From Lysobacterales bacterium CG_4_10_14_3_um_filter_64_11 (GTDB lineage Bacteria > Pseudomonadota > Gammaproteobacteria > Xanthomonadales > Xanthomonadaceae), in contig PFJA01000281.1 in NCBI GenBank assembly GCA_002782905.1, positions 1 to 14,876 on the forward strand: a DNA stretch of 14,876 nt. Direction: 5' to 3'. Below the pieces are notes generated by a model. It did no database searches and was not told the origin of the DNA. It saw nothing but the letters and a program-made list of their open reading frames with translations. Position 1 is the first letter of the stretch; the number at the start of each line of letters is the position of its first letter. The position numbers and the translations under genes were made by a program. This document shows, piece after piece, positions 7,911-14,780 of this stretch.

Positions 7911-8870
7911 ATGAACGCCACCTACCTCGATTTTGAAAAGCCCATCGCCGAACTGGAAGCCAAAATCCAGGATCTGCGCCACGCCAGCCACGGCCCGGCG
8001 CTGGATGTGGAAACCGAAGTGCGGGGGCTGCGCAACAAGCTGCGTATCCGTTCGGCCGAGATCTTCCGCAATCTCAGTGCTTGGCAGATTGCGCAGCTGG
8101 CGCGCCATCCAGCGCGACCCTACACCCTGGATTACCTCGGCTTGATGTGCGAGGAGTTTCATGAACTCGCCGGTGACCGCGCCTACGCCGATGACGCTGC
8201 CATCGTCGGTGGCTTGGCACGGATCAACGGCCGCGCAGTGATGGTCATCGGCCATCAAAAAGGCCGCGACACCAAAAGCAAGATTCGCCGCAACTTTGGC
8301 ATGCCGCGCCCGGAGGGCTATCGCAAGGCCTTGCGCCTGATGAAGATGGCGGAGCGCTTTCAACTGCCGATCCTGACCTTCATCGACACGCCGGGCGCTT
8401 ACCCCGGCGTCGGTGCCGAGGAGCGCGGCCAGAGCGAATCGATCGCCCGCAACCTGCTGGAAATGGCCGAGCTCAAGGTGCCGGTGATCTGCACGGTGAT
8501 CGGCGAAGGCGGCTCCGGCGGCGCGTTGGCCATCGGTGTCGGCGATCGCACCCTGATGCTGGAATACAGCACCTACTCGGTCATTTCGCCCGAAGGCTGC
8601 GCGTCGATCCTGTGGAAGTCGGCCGACAAGGCCAAGGATGCCGCCGAAGCGCTGGGCCTTACCGCGCGCCGCCTGTTCAGCCATGGCCTGGTCGACAAGG
8701 TGATCCGCGAGCCGATCGGTGGCGCGCACCGCAATCCCAAGGCAATGGCAATTCGACTCAAGGCGGTGCTGCTCAACGAACTGGCGGCACTGGAAGCGCT
8801 CGACCCGGACACCCGGCTGCAGCGGCGCTACCAGCGCCTGCGCGGTTACGGCGCCTACGCCACCGTTTGA
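7911..8870 (+). CDS. accA: Acetyl-CoA carboxylase carboxyltransferase subunit alpha
   Basis: The 319-residue length is the same as in E. coli. The protein starts MNATYLDFEKPIAELEAKI, the usual N-terminal helix of AccA. The carboxyltransferase core follows with GHQKGRDTKSKIRRNFGMP, PILTFIDTPGAYPGVGAEERGQ, and the oxyanion-hole glycine stretch IGEGGSGGALAIGVGD, then YSVISPEGCASILWK. With AccD it forms the alpha2-beta2 complex that moves carboxyl from biotinylated AccB to acetyl-CoA, making malonyl-CoA, the first committed step of fatty acid synthesis in the cytoplasm. accD, accB and accC are not in the window, which is normal for gammaproteobacteria. The dnaE-accA order is also usual there. The stop TGA overlaps the pyrC ATG by one base. 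No clear Shine-Dalgarno is seen before the ATG. Confidence 0.98.
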   Translation: MNATYLDFEKPIAELEAKIQDLRHASHGPALDVETEVRGLRNKLRIRSAEIFRNLSAWQIAQLARHPARPYTLDYLGLMCEEFHELAGDRAYADDAAIVGGLARINGRAVMVIGHQKGRDTKSKIRRNFGMPRPEGYRKALRLMKMAERFQLPILTFIDTPGAYPGVGAEERGQSESIARNLLEMAELKVPVICTVIGEGGSGGALAIGVGDRTLMLEYSTYSVISPEGCASILWKSADKAKDAAEALGLTARRLFSHGLVDKVIREPIGGAHRNPKAMAIRLKAVLLNELAALEALDPDTRLQRRYQRLRGYGAYATV

Positions 8871-9919
8871 TGCAAGCCCAATCCCTCATCCTGCGCCAGC
8901 CCGACGACTGGCACACCCATCTGCGTGATGGCGAGATGCTGCGCGCCGTGGTCGGCCACAGCGCACGCCAATTCGCGCGCGCCATCGTGATGCCCAATCT
9001 GCGCCCGCCGATCACCACGATCGCGGCAGCGCGGTCCTATCGCGACCGCATTCAGGCCGCCGCCGGCGACCACGGGTTTACGCCGCTGATGACCGCCTAC
9101 CTCAGCGACGACATCGACGCCGATGAAATCGCGCGCGGTTTTGCACAGGGCGTGTTCACCGCCTGCAAGCTTTACCCGGCCAATGCCACCACCAACGCCG
9201 AACACGGCGTCACCGCCATCGCCAGCATTCATCGTGTACTCGAACGCATGCAGACCATCGGCATGCCGCTGTTGATACACGGTGAGGTGACCGAACCCGA
9301 TGTCGATATTTTCGATCGCGAAGCGGTATTCATCGAACGTGTGCTGACACCACTGCTGCGCGATTTCCCGGCGCTCAAGGTGGTACTGGAACACATCACC
9401 AGCGATGACGCGGTGCAGTTCGTCAGCGCCGCAACAGCCAACGTCGCGGCAACGATCACCCCGCACCATCTGGCGCTCAGCCGCAACGCACTGTTTGCCG
9501 GCGGCCTTCGCCCGCACCTGTATTGCCTGCCGGTGCTCAAGCGCGAACGCCATCGCCTGAGCCTGCGCCGTGCCGCCACCAGCGGCAATCCCAAGTTCTT
9601 TCTCGGCACCGACAGCGCGCCACATGCCCGTGGTGACAAGGAAAGCGCCTGCGGCTGCGCCGGCATTTTCAATGCGCCGATGGCGCTGGAAAGTTATGCC
9701 AGCGTGTTCGAGCAAGAATCGGCACTGGCAAAACTTGAAGGCTTCGCATCGGAGTTCGGCCCGCGCTTCTATGGCTTGCCGTTGAATACCCGCCAGGTAC
9801 GCTTGCGCCGAGCCGCGCAAACCGTGCCCGACCAAATCATCGACGGCACGATCGAACTGGTGCCGTTCCATGCCGGAGAAACGCTGGGCTGGCGGTTCGA
9901 GGGGCTGGTCGATGCCTGA
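8870..9919 (+). CDS. pyrC: Dihydroorotase, class II (E. coli type)
   Basis: The 349-residue protein (E. coli PyrC has 348) catalyses the reversible cyclisation of N-carbamoyl-aspartate to dihydroorotate, the third step of pyrimidine synthesis. Zinc ligands are His15 and His17 in DDWHTHLRDG, carboxylated Lys100 in ACKLYPANATTN, His137 in IHGEVTEPD, His175 in LEHITSDD and Asp248 in GTDSAPHA. Each sits two residues before its E. coli counterpart. The mobile loop that closes on substrate is normally near residue 110, just after the lysine. PHLYCLPVLKR and ESACGCAGIFNAP are also characteristic. The ATG shares its A with the last base of the accA stop, so translation is probably coupled to accA. 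The gene converges with yafV across the REP array. No PyrR or attenuator site is visible. Confidence 0.98.
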   Translation: MQAQSLILRQPDDWHTHLRDGEMLRAVVGHSARQFARAIVMPNLRPPITTIAAARSYRDRIQAAAGDHGFTPLMTAYLSDDIDADEIARGFAQGVFTACKLYPANATTNAEHGVTAIASIHRVLERMQTIGMPLLIHGEVTEPDVDIFDREAVFIERVLTPLLRDFPALKVVLEHITSDDAVQFVSAATANVAATITPHHLALSRNALFAGGLRPHLYCLPVLKRERHRLSLRRAATSGNPKFFLGTDSAPHARGDKESACGCAGIFNAPMALESYASVFEQESALAKLEGFASEFGPRFYGLPLNTRQVRLRRAAQTVPDQIIDGTIELVPFHAGETLGWRFEGLVDA

Positions 9920-9939
9920 GTTGCAAGGGTAAAACGTGG

Positions 9940-10140
9940 CCCATCGCGCCGTGGTAGCCCGGGTTGAGGCCACTGGCCGAAACCCGGGGGCCCGTCGCGC
10001 CGTGGTAGCCCGGGTAGATGCCACCGGCCGAAACCCGGCGCCCATCGCGCCGTGGTAGCCCGGGTTGAGGCCACTGGCCGAAACCCGGCGCCCATCGCGC
10101 CGTGGTAGCCCGGGTTGAGGCCACTGGCCGAAACCCGGGG
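9940..10140 (+). repeat. Tandem array of four GTAG-headed REP hairpins, 50-51 bp period
   Basis: Four head-to-tail units lie at 9940-9990, 9991-10040, 10041-10090 and 10091-10140. Each begins near CCCATCGCGCCGTG and then holds a hairpin headed by GTAG at 9954, 10005, 10055 and 10105. The stem is CCCGGGTT with AACCCGGG, and inside it GGCC-ACT-GGCC forms a second stem. Units 3 and 4 are nearly identical. Unit 2 differs (GTAGATGCCACCGGCC in place of GTTGAGGCCACTGGCC). The GTAG head marks it as a REP family, different from the one at 1212-1290. The array lies between the 3' ends of pyrC and yafV, a usual REP location, and may terminate or stabilise both messages. I see no protein-coding role. Confidence 0.88.
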
Positions 10141-10169
10141 GCGCATCGCGCCGCCACCGGCCGAAACCC
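10141..10169 (+). repeat. Truncated fifth REP unit with internal deletion
   Basis: The array period continues with GCGCATCGCGCC, then jumps straight to GCCACCGGCCGAAACCC, which is the second half of the unit-2 variant. About 18 bases, including the GTAG head and the left stem, are missing. Its end runs directly into the second REP family through the shared CGAAACCC. Confidence 0.7.
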
Positions 10170-10226
10170 ATCAATCACGGCATCGCAACTCGCTTGATGG
10201 GTTTCGCTACGCTCTACCCATCCTAC
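10162..10226. repeat. Second-family REP (same family as 1212-1290), left partner headless
   Basis: A complete 31-bp REP in minus orientation is at 10196-10226 (GATGGGTTTCGCT to ATCCTAC on the plus strand). It differs from the right arm of the 1212-1290 pair at one base. It is paired with a left fragment CGAAACCCATCAA at 10162-10174, forming a 13-bp perfect inverted repeat with TTGATGGGTTTCG (10194-10206) across 19 bases. The left partner lacks its GTAG head because the first-family array runs into it. The element ends 15 bp after the yafV stop in that gene's direction, so it could form its 3' hairpin. Confidence 0.8.
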
Positions 10227-10240
10227 GACGGCGCAATACG

Positions 10241-11059
10241 TTACGCCGGAGCCGAGCCACCCAGCACAAAAACATCGGCATCAAGTTGCGCCGGAAACCG
10301 CGCGCGATGCGCCTGCAGCGCGCTGCCACTCAAGGTAGCCGTTGCCACATGCGGCTGCGACCCCAGCTCCACCAATTCGGCACCGAGTTGATCGAGCACC
10401 ACGCTGTCGCCGCTGTAGTCGATGCCATTGCCGTCGCGGCCAACCCGGTTCACGGCCGCCACGCAGGCCAGGTTTTCGATCGCGCGTGCGCGCAACAAGG
10501 TACGCCAGGCATGGCGTCGCGGCGACGGCCAGTTCGCCACCACAATCAACAGGTCGTAATCGAAGCGACCCGGCGCTTCATGGCCAAAACGGTTGCGGAT
10601 AAACACCGGGAAGCGCAGGTCATAGCACACCAGCGGGCAAATCCGCCAACCCAGGTATTGCACCGTCAAGCGCTCACGGCCAGCGGCGTAGCGCTCGTGC
10701 TCGCCGGCCATGCGGAACAGATGGCGTTTGTCGTAGTGCGCCAATGCGCCGTCCGGCGTGGCCCACAGCAAGCGGTTGTATACGCCCTCGCCAGCGCGTA
10801 TCTGCACGCTGCCGGTGACTGCGGCGCCCAGTTCCACGCTGAGTTCGCGCAGCCATGCCACGCTCGGCCCGTCCATGGTTTCGGCAGTGGCCAGCGCCTC
10901 GTTGCTGAAGCCGCTGGTGAAGGTCTCCGGCAATATTACCAAATCGGTGTTGCCCGCCATGCTGCGCGCCAATTCACCGTACGTGTGCCGATTGGCTTGC
11001 GGATCATGCCATTGGGTTGCACCCTGCAACAAAGTGACACGCAAGTCGGGAAGGCTCAT
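10241..11059 (-). CDS. yafV: Omega-amidase, nitrilase superfamily (YafV/Nit2-like)
   Basis: This 272-residue cytoplasmic carbon-nitrogen hydrolase closely resembles E. coli YafV. The catalytic triad is Glu45 in LPETFTSGF, Lys111 in YDKRHLF and Cys145 in LVCYDLRFPV. RAIENLACVAAVNRVG and DGNGIDYSGDS are further family blocks. Omega-amidases hydrolyse alpha-ketoglutaramate to 2-oxoglutarate and ammonia. This removes the product of glutamine transamination and makes the transaminase step irreversible. It lies 15 bp downstream of the ybdL-like aminotransferase, which is the enzyme expected to make that substrate. The ATG at 11059 was preferred over an in-frame TTG five codons earlier because GGAG sits 7 bases before it and the protein then starts like YafV. 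The gene ends just before a REP element that may serve as its 3' hairpin. Confidence 0.93.
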   Translation of the reverse strand: MSLPDLRVTLLQGATQWHDPQANRHTYGELARSMAGNTDLVILPETFTSGFSNEALATAETMDGPSVAWLRELSVELGAAVTGSVQIRAGEGVYNRLLWATPDGALAHYDKRHLFRMAGEHERYAAGRERLTVQYLGWRICPLVCYDLRFPVFIRNRFGHEAPGRFDYDLLIVVANWPSPRRHAWRTLLRARAIENLACVAAVNRVGRDGNGIDYSGDSVVLDQLGAELVELGSQPHVATATLSGSALQAHRARFPAQLDADVFVLGGSAPA

Positions 11060-11066
11060 CGGATGG

Positions 11067-11070
11067 CTCC
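11067..11070 (-). promoter_or_regulatory. Ribosome binding site deciding the yafV start
   Basis: GGAG on the minus strand lies in the 15-bp gap after the aminotransferase stop and 7 bases before the ATG at 11059. It supports that start over the TTG at 11074. Confidence 0.65.
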
Positions 11071-11074
11071 GCAA

Positions 11075-12220
11075 TCAGATTGCGCAAAGTATGGCAGCAG
11101 CCTGCGCCAGGGTATCATCGGACTTGGCGAAGCACAGCCGCACCACATGGGTTCCGGGGTGCTGGCGATAGAACGGCGACAGCGGAATCGCGGCGATTTT
11201 TTTCTCGCCGACCAGCCAGCGGCAAAATGCGACATCGTCGAGGTCGCTGATCGCTGTGTAATCGACCAGTTGAAAATACGAGCCGGCAACCGGGCGCAGG
11301 CCAAACCGCGAATCGCGCAGCAGCGCCTGAAAATGATCGCGCTTGCCCTGATAGAACGCAGGCAATGCCTGATCGTGCTCGGGATGCTGCGCAATCGCCT
11401 CGGCAAACGCCCACTGCGCTGGGTTGAAGGTGCAGAAGGTGATGTACTGATGCACCTTGCGAAACTCCGCGCTCAGCGCCGCCGGCGCCACGCAGTAGCC
11501 AACCTTCCAACCGGTGCAGTGGTAAGTCTTGCCGAAGCTCGACACCACGAAACTGCGCGCCCGCAACTCGGGATGACGCAGCACGGTGGCGTGCTCGCGC
11601 CCGTCGAAGATGATGTGTTCGTAGACTTCATCGGACAACACCACAATCTCACTATCGCGCACGATCGCGGCCAGCGTGTCGAGATCAGCCGCGCTGAATG
11701 CCGCTCCGGACGGATTGTGCGGCGAGTTGACCATGATCATCCGCGTGCGGGTGCCCACCGCATCACGTACTCGCTGCCAGTCGACGGAAAAATCGTCGGC
11801 GCGCAGCGGCACATGCACCGCAATGGCGCCTGCCAGATCGATCGCCGGCTCGTAGCAGTCGTAGCACGGATCGAGCACGATCACCTCGTCGCCAGCGCGC
11901 ACCACCGCCTGGATGGCGGCGTAGATCGCCTCGCTGGCACCGGAGGTCACGGTGATCTCGCGCTCGGGGTCGATGGCGACGCCATAACAGCGCTCGGTCT
12001 TGTCCGCAATCGCCTGGCGCAGCGCCGGGATGCCGCTCATCGGCGCGTACTGGTTCTTGCCGTCACGCGCGGCGCGCGCCATGGCATCGAGCAGGAACTC
12101 CGGCGCCGAAAAATCCGGGAAGCCCTGGCCGAGGTTGATCGCGCCGTGCTCGGTCGCAAGCTGCGACATCACCGTGAAAATCGTGGTGCCGACACGCGGC
12201 AGTTTCGAGGTTATTTGCAT
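11075..12220 (-). CDS. ybdL: Methionine/glutamine aminotransferase (YbdL-like, class I PLP enzyme)
   Basis: This 381-residue class I/II aminotransferase is very similar to E. coli YbdL (386 residues). Shared blocks include SKLPRVGTTIFTVMS, NLGQGFPDF, NQYAPMSG and PHNPSG (Asn169). They continue with SDEVYEHI (Asp197, Tyr200), the PLP lysine in SSFGKTYH (Lys231), GWKVGYCVAPA and RLCFAK near the end. YbdL prefers methionine, histidine and phenylalanine, and related enzymes use glutamine as donor for 2-oxo-4-methylthiobutanoate. The downstream omega-amidase fits a glutamine transaminase/omega-amidase pathway, plausibly for methionine salvage; the pathway is inferred, and no mtn genes lie in the window. 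The ATG at 12220 aligns with the YbdL start, and a TTG ten codons upstream is less likely. A weak GAGA lies 12 bases before the ATG. Confidence 0.93.
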   Translation of the reverse strand: MQITSKLPRVGTTIFTVMSQLATEHGAINLGQGFPDFSAPEFLLDAMARAARDGKNQYAPMSGIPALRQAIADKTERCYGVAIDPEREITVTSGASEAIYAAIQAVVRAGDEVIVLDPCYDCYEPAIDLAGAIAVHVPLRADDFSVDWQRVRDAVGTRTRMIMVNSPHNPSGAAFSAADLDTLAAIVRDSEIVVLSDEVYEHIIFDGREHATVLRHPELRARSFVVSSFGKTYHCTGWKVGYCVAPAALSAEFRKVHQYITFCTFNPAQWAFAEAIAQHPEHDQALPAFYQGKRDHFQALLRDSRFGLRPVAGSYFQLVDYTAISDLDDVAFCRWLVGEKKIAAIPLSPFYRQHPGTHVVRLCFAKSDDTLAQAAAILCAI

Positions 12221-12246
12221 GGTTGGATAGGTTCTCGTGCTGAATG

Positions 12247-12260
12247 GCAAAGCGTTTTGC
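12247..12260. promoter_or_regulatory. Imperfect palindrome upstream of the ybdL-like gene
   Basis: GCAAAGCGTTTTGC is a 14-bp near-palindrome (12 of 14 positions symmetric). It starts 27 bp before the aminotransferase ATG, in the 197-bp gap after the secreted-protein gene. It is not a MetJ box. It could be an operator or chance; no clear promoter hexamers are visible around it. Confidence 0.2.
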
Positions 12261-12417
12261 TATCGCTGCGCGCTTGATCGTGCGCTGTCGCGTCCGCGCC
12301 CGCGATGTTTGCCGCCCCGACCTGGCGCCAACGCAAGGCTGTCGCAGATCGGTTCGACACCCGCAGCGCTGGAACCGACGGCTGCGAAGCGACAAAAGTG
12401 CTGCCATAGCGGCGGCA

Positions 12418-14448
12418 TCACTGGCACAGCTTGCGATCGGACAGCGACTGCACCGGCAAGTCTTGTTCCCAGAGCCCGGACAATGGCGGTTGCAGCGCGG
12501 CAAGCACGCGCACCTGTGCGATGTCGTTTGACGCAAGATCACGATTGAGGATGCCGGCCACCGGCAATTCGTCGAAGCGTGCCGTCGCCACGAAATCGCA
12601 GGTTGGGCACGCGCCAGCGGCGAATTGTTTGAGATCGACAGCCTGTCCCGGAGCAAATTCCTGCTGCCCGAATAGCCAGCGCGCAACACCCTGCCCATCA
12701 TAAAGATATGCCGCAAAAATCTCCTGGTTCGAACCAGCATCGATCTGCACCGAATAACCGAATCCTTGCTTGTCCGGCGAAAGCCAATGCCCGCTGATGT
12801 CGAGGTTGGCACCACCGAAATCGACACATCCACCGGCACCCAGGCGCGTCATCGGCTGCGATCCCGTGATGCCGTCGAGCATGAAGCTGAAAGTGAACGA
12901 TTCCGCGCCGGTCGGCGTCACCACTATCTCACCGACCTTGGTCCGATTCGCCGCAGCACCATCCCAACCAAGCCGCAGCAGATCGCCGTGGAAACTGGCG
13001 GTATTGTCGTCGGGATCGGGCGCATCGCCCTGCCCGAAATACCACGTCGGGGTACCATCTTCACGATAGGCGTACCACACGGCAAACCACTGCTCGCCAG
13101 CGAAATCCAGAAACATGCCGGAACTGGAACCGTCACGACGGCTGTCATAATAATGTCCAGCACGCAGTGCCGGCCGTGCGTCGGCTGCGGTGACCGCCGC
13201 GCTCAGCACGATGTGTTGCGGCTCCTGGTTGTCCTCCTGCGCCACCGCCGTTACATACCAGCGGCCAGGCGTCAGCACCTCGCCAGCGAGCGTGATCGTT
13301 TTGCTCTCCGCCGCACCCACAGCACGCAATGGCGCATCGTCGAAAAATGGTGCCGGGTCGATTGTGGTGCGATCGTCGCCCTCGAATGGTGGCGGCGCCG
13401 GGGCCACATACAGATCGACCAGGCCGGTACCGCTGGCGCTGAACTCGACCGCGCGTGCATTCGGCGGAACATCGAAAAACAGTTGATCCATCACCTCGAA
13501 GACATCTATGGTCACTGGCAATGCACGCTGGTTCACCAAGGCACGCGGCGCACTGGGGCCGAACGCGCGCGTCAGTGTCAACGGAATCGTCGCCGTAACC
13601 TCGCCGGGAGCTGCTTCCACGATCACAACACCCACGCGTGTCTGCACCGGCTTGAAAGCCGTGTCGTCCCACGCCACGCGCAGGGTGAACGCTTCGTCCA
13701 CCCCAACCCGGCCCGGCCCGGTCGCTACCAAGGCACTGGTGCCCGGTTCGATCGGGATCAACGCGACCGTTACATCGGCGCTATCGATGCCGCCGCTGCC
13801 TTCGAAGTTCTGCACCAGCCACCAGTAGGTTTGATTGGCACTGCCACCGGGATGCTGGATATCGATCTCGCAGCGCTCAACGCTGGTCTCGCTGAACGAG
13901 GCGCATAACTGCTCAAAACTCGTGGGTTGTGCATCCTCATCGAAATCGCTGCCAACATACAAATCCATGTCTGGCGCCGAATCCGACGACAAGCCGATGA
14001 TGAGCCGGTATTCGGCCGGCGCATCGTTCGCGCCCGGAGGGATGCTGACAAGCCCGAACACAGAACCGGTGCCCAGATCATAAGCATCCGCTGCCGTCGG
14101 GTCCTGCTCCAGCTCCGCTTCAATCACTTCGGGCGCAATCAGTGCGGAGCCGGTGAATCGTGCCTGCGGCAGTTCGCCGGCTCCGCTCACCTCGATATCG
14201 ACAAACCCGGCATCGCCATCGACCGATGCGATGAGGGGTTCGAACGGCTCGCCGGCAGACAGATCGATCAGCAACGATGCTGGCGCCGCAGCGACAGTGG
14301 CATCGGCCACCAGCGCATGCGGCGTCGGTGTTGACCGCTCAGCATGCGACGCGTTGCCCACTGTCGCCGGACGTGCCTGCACCGCAATCGGCGCGATCAC
14401 GCACAACAGAAAAGAACCTATCCGGTTCACGCAGATCGTATTACGCAT
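12418..14448 (-). CDS. Secreted protein with two PPC-like modules and C-terminal WY-rich repeats
   Basis: The 676-residue protein starts with a Sec signal peptide: Arg2 and Arg9, a hydrophobic SFLLCVIAPIAV, and likely cleavage after AVQA near residue 26. Two beta-rich segments resemble bacterial pre-peptidase C-terminal (PPC) domains: about 127-230 (DMDLYVGSDFDE, with YWWLVQNFEG) and about 321-418 (DQLFFDVPPNA, VDLYVAP, GRWYVTAVA). A third beta segment lies between them. From about 431 two related repeats follow: GHYYDSRRDG with WFAVWYAYREDGTPTWYFGQ, and GHWLSPDKQGFGYSV with IFAAYLYDGQGVARWLFGQ. Such repeats are common in secreted Xanthomonadales proteins. No protease or other catalytic domain is seen, so it looks like a binding or structural extracellular or periplasmic protein. 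The function is unknown. Paired cysteines near the C-terminus suggest disulfides. A paralogue's end lies upstream, at 14781-14876. No strong Shine-Dalgarno is seen. Confidence 0.75.
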   Translation of the reverse strand: MRNTICVNRIGSFLLCVIAPIAVQARPATVGNASHAERSTPTPHALVADATVAAAPASLLIDLSAGEPFEPLIASVDGDAGFVDIEVSGAGELPQARFTGSALIAPEVIEAELEQDPTAADAYDLGTGSVFGLVSIPPGANDAPAEYRLIIGLSSDSAPDMDLYVGSDFDEDAQPTSFEQLCASFSETSVERCEIDIQHPGGSANQTYWWLVQNFEGSGGIDSADVTVALIPIEPGTSALVATGPGRVGVDEAFTLRVAWDDTAFKPVQTRVGVVIVEAAPGEVTATIPLTLTRAFGPSAPRALVNQRALPVTIDVFEVMDQLFFDVPPNARAVEFSASGTGLVDLYVAPAPPPFEGDDRTTIDPAPFFDDAPLRAVGAAESKTITLAGEVLTPGRWYVTAVAQEDNQEPQHIVLSAAVTAADARPALRAGHYYDSRRDGSSSGMFLDFAGEQWFAVWYAYREDGTPTWYFGQGDAPDPDDNTASFHGDLLRLGWDGAAANRTKVGEIVVTPTGAESFTFSFMLDGITGSQPMTRLGAGGCVDFGGANLDISGHWLSPDKQGFGYSVQIDAGSNQEIFAAYLYDGQGVARWLFGQQEFAPGQAVDLKQFAAGACPTCDFVATARFDELPVAGILNRDLASNDIAQVRVLAALQPPLSGLWEQDLPVQSLSDRKLCQ

Positions 14449-14489
14449 TTGGCACCATTCAGCGTGGCTGGCAATCCTGACAAGGCTCG

Positions 14490-14495
14490 ATCATA
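14490..14495 (-). promoter_or_regulatory. Possible -10 box for the secreted-protein gene
   Basis: TATGAT on the minus strand lies 41 bases before the ATG at 14448 and matches five of six -10 bases, in a locally AT-rich stretch. At 17-base spacing the -35 position reads AGATCG, a poor match, so this is a weak candidate. Confidence 0.25.
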
Positions 14496-14628
14496 ACAAC
14501 AACGCATCGATACGATCTGTACCTATGCGCAGCGAATCAGCTAACCGATCAGACGGTGGAGCAACCGCCTGATCGGTGGCGTTGCTTATCCTGATTGATG
14601 TCAAACCTCAGCCATGACGCGCTGCGAA

Positions 14629-14737
14629 CCCTTCCCCCCCCCGGGAGAAGGTGGCCCGATGGGCCGGATGAGGGCCCGTTGAAGGGACGACACGACACCG
14701 AACCCTCTCGCCCCGGCCCTCTCCCGGAGGGAGAGGG
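14629..14737. repeat. Dispersed GC-rich palindromic repeat element
   Basis: Three adjacent hairpins are visible: CCTTC/GAAGG arms around a C-run (14630-14651), GGCCC-GAT-GGGCC (14653-14665), and CCCTCTCCC-GGA-GGGAGAGGG (14717-14737). Sequences of this kind (CTCTCCCGGAGGGAGAG, and CCGGGAGAAGG followed by GGCCGGATGAGGG) recur in intergenic DNA of many Xanthomonadales and related genomes, from memory and not checked. It lacks a GTAG head in the usual place and no T-run follows on either strand. It sits just downstream of the partial paralogue's stop, so it may form that gene's 3' hairpin. Confidence 0.6.
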
Positions 14738-14780
14738 GGACAAACAAACGCTGCGCGTTGTTTCACACCAATCCGGTTGC

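Larger units (their letters stand above)
14449..14780. other. 332-bp intergenic region between tandem paralogues
   Basis: No convincing gene is seen. The part next to the ATG at 14448 holds the presumed promoter of the secreted-protein gene. The part from 14629 to 14737 is filled with GC-rich palindromic repeats. Open frames crossing it on the minus strand have no family resemblance. Confidence 0.6.

Noticed and set aside
9769..10178. Minus-strand frames coding repeated peptides such as ASTRATTARWAPG across the REP array
   Set aside because: The repeat period of 50-51 bp is not a multiple of three throughout, so the same DNA reads through in several frames. The peptides are by-products of the REP units and overlap pyrC antisense.
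9940..10226. CRISPR array
   Set aside because: The period is about 50 bp with the whole unit conserved, so there are no unique spacers; the repeats are self-complementary REP hairpins and no cas gene is near.
10115..12277. Plus-strand open frame of 720 codons opposite the aminotransferase and amidase genes
   Set aside because: It is antisense to two genes with full catalytic motifs and family-length matches, begins inside the REP array, and has an Arg/His/Gln-rich composition typical of antisense frames in GC-rich DNA.
12766..13908. Plus-strand open frame of 380 codons opposite the secreted-protein gene
   Set aside because: The opposite strand encodes a signal peptide, PPC-like modules and repeats with a paralogue next door. 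The plus frame has no recognisable motif.
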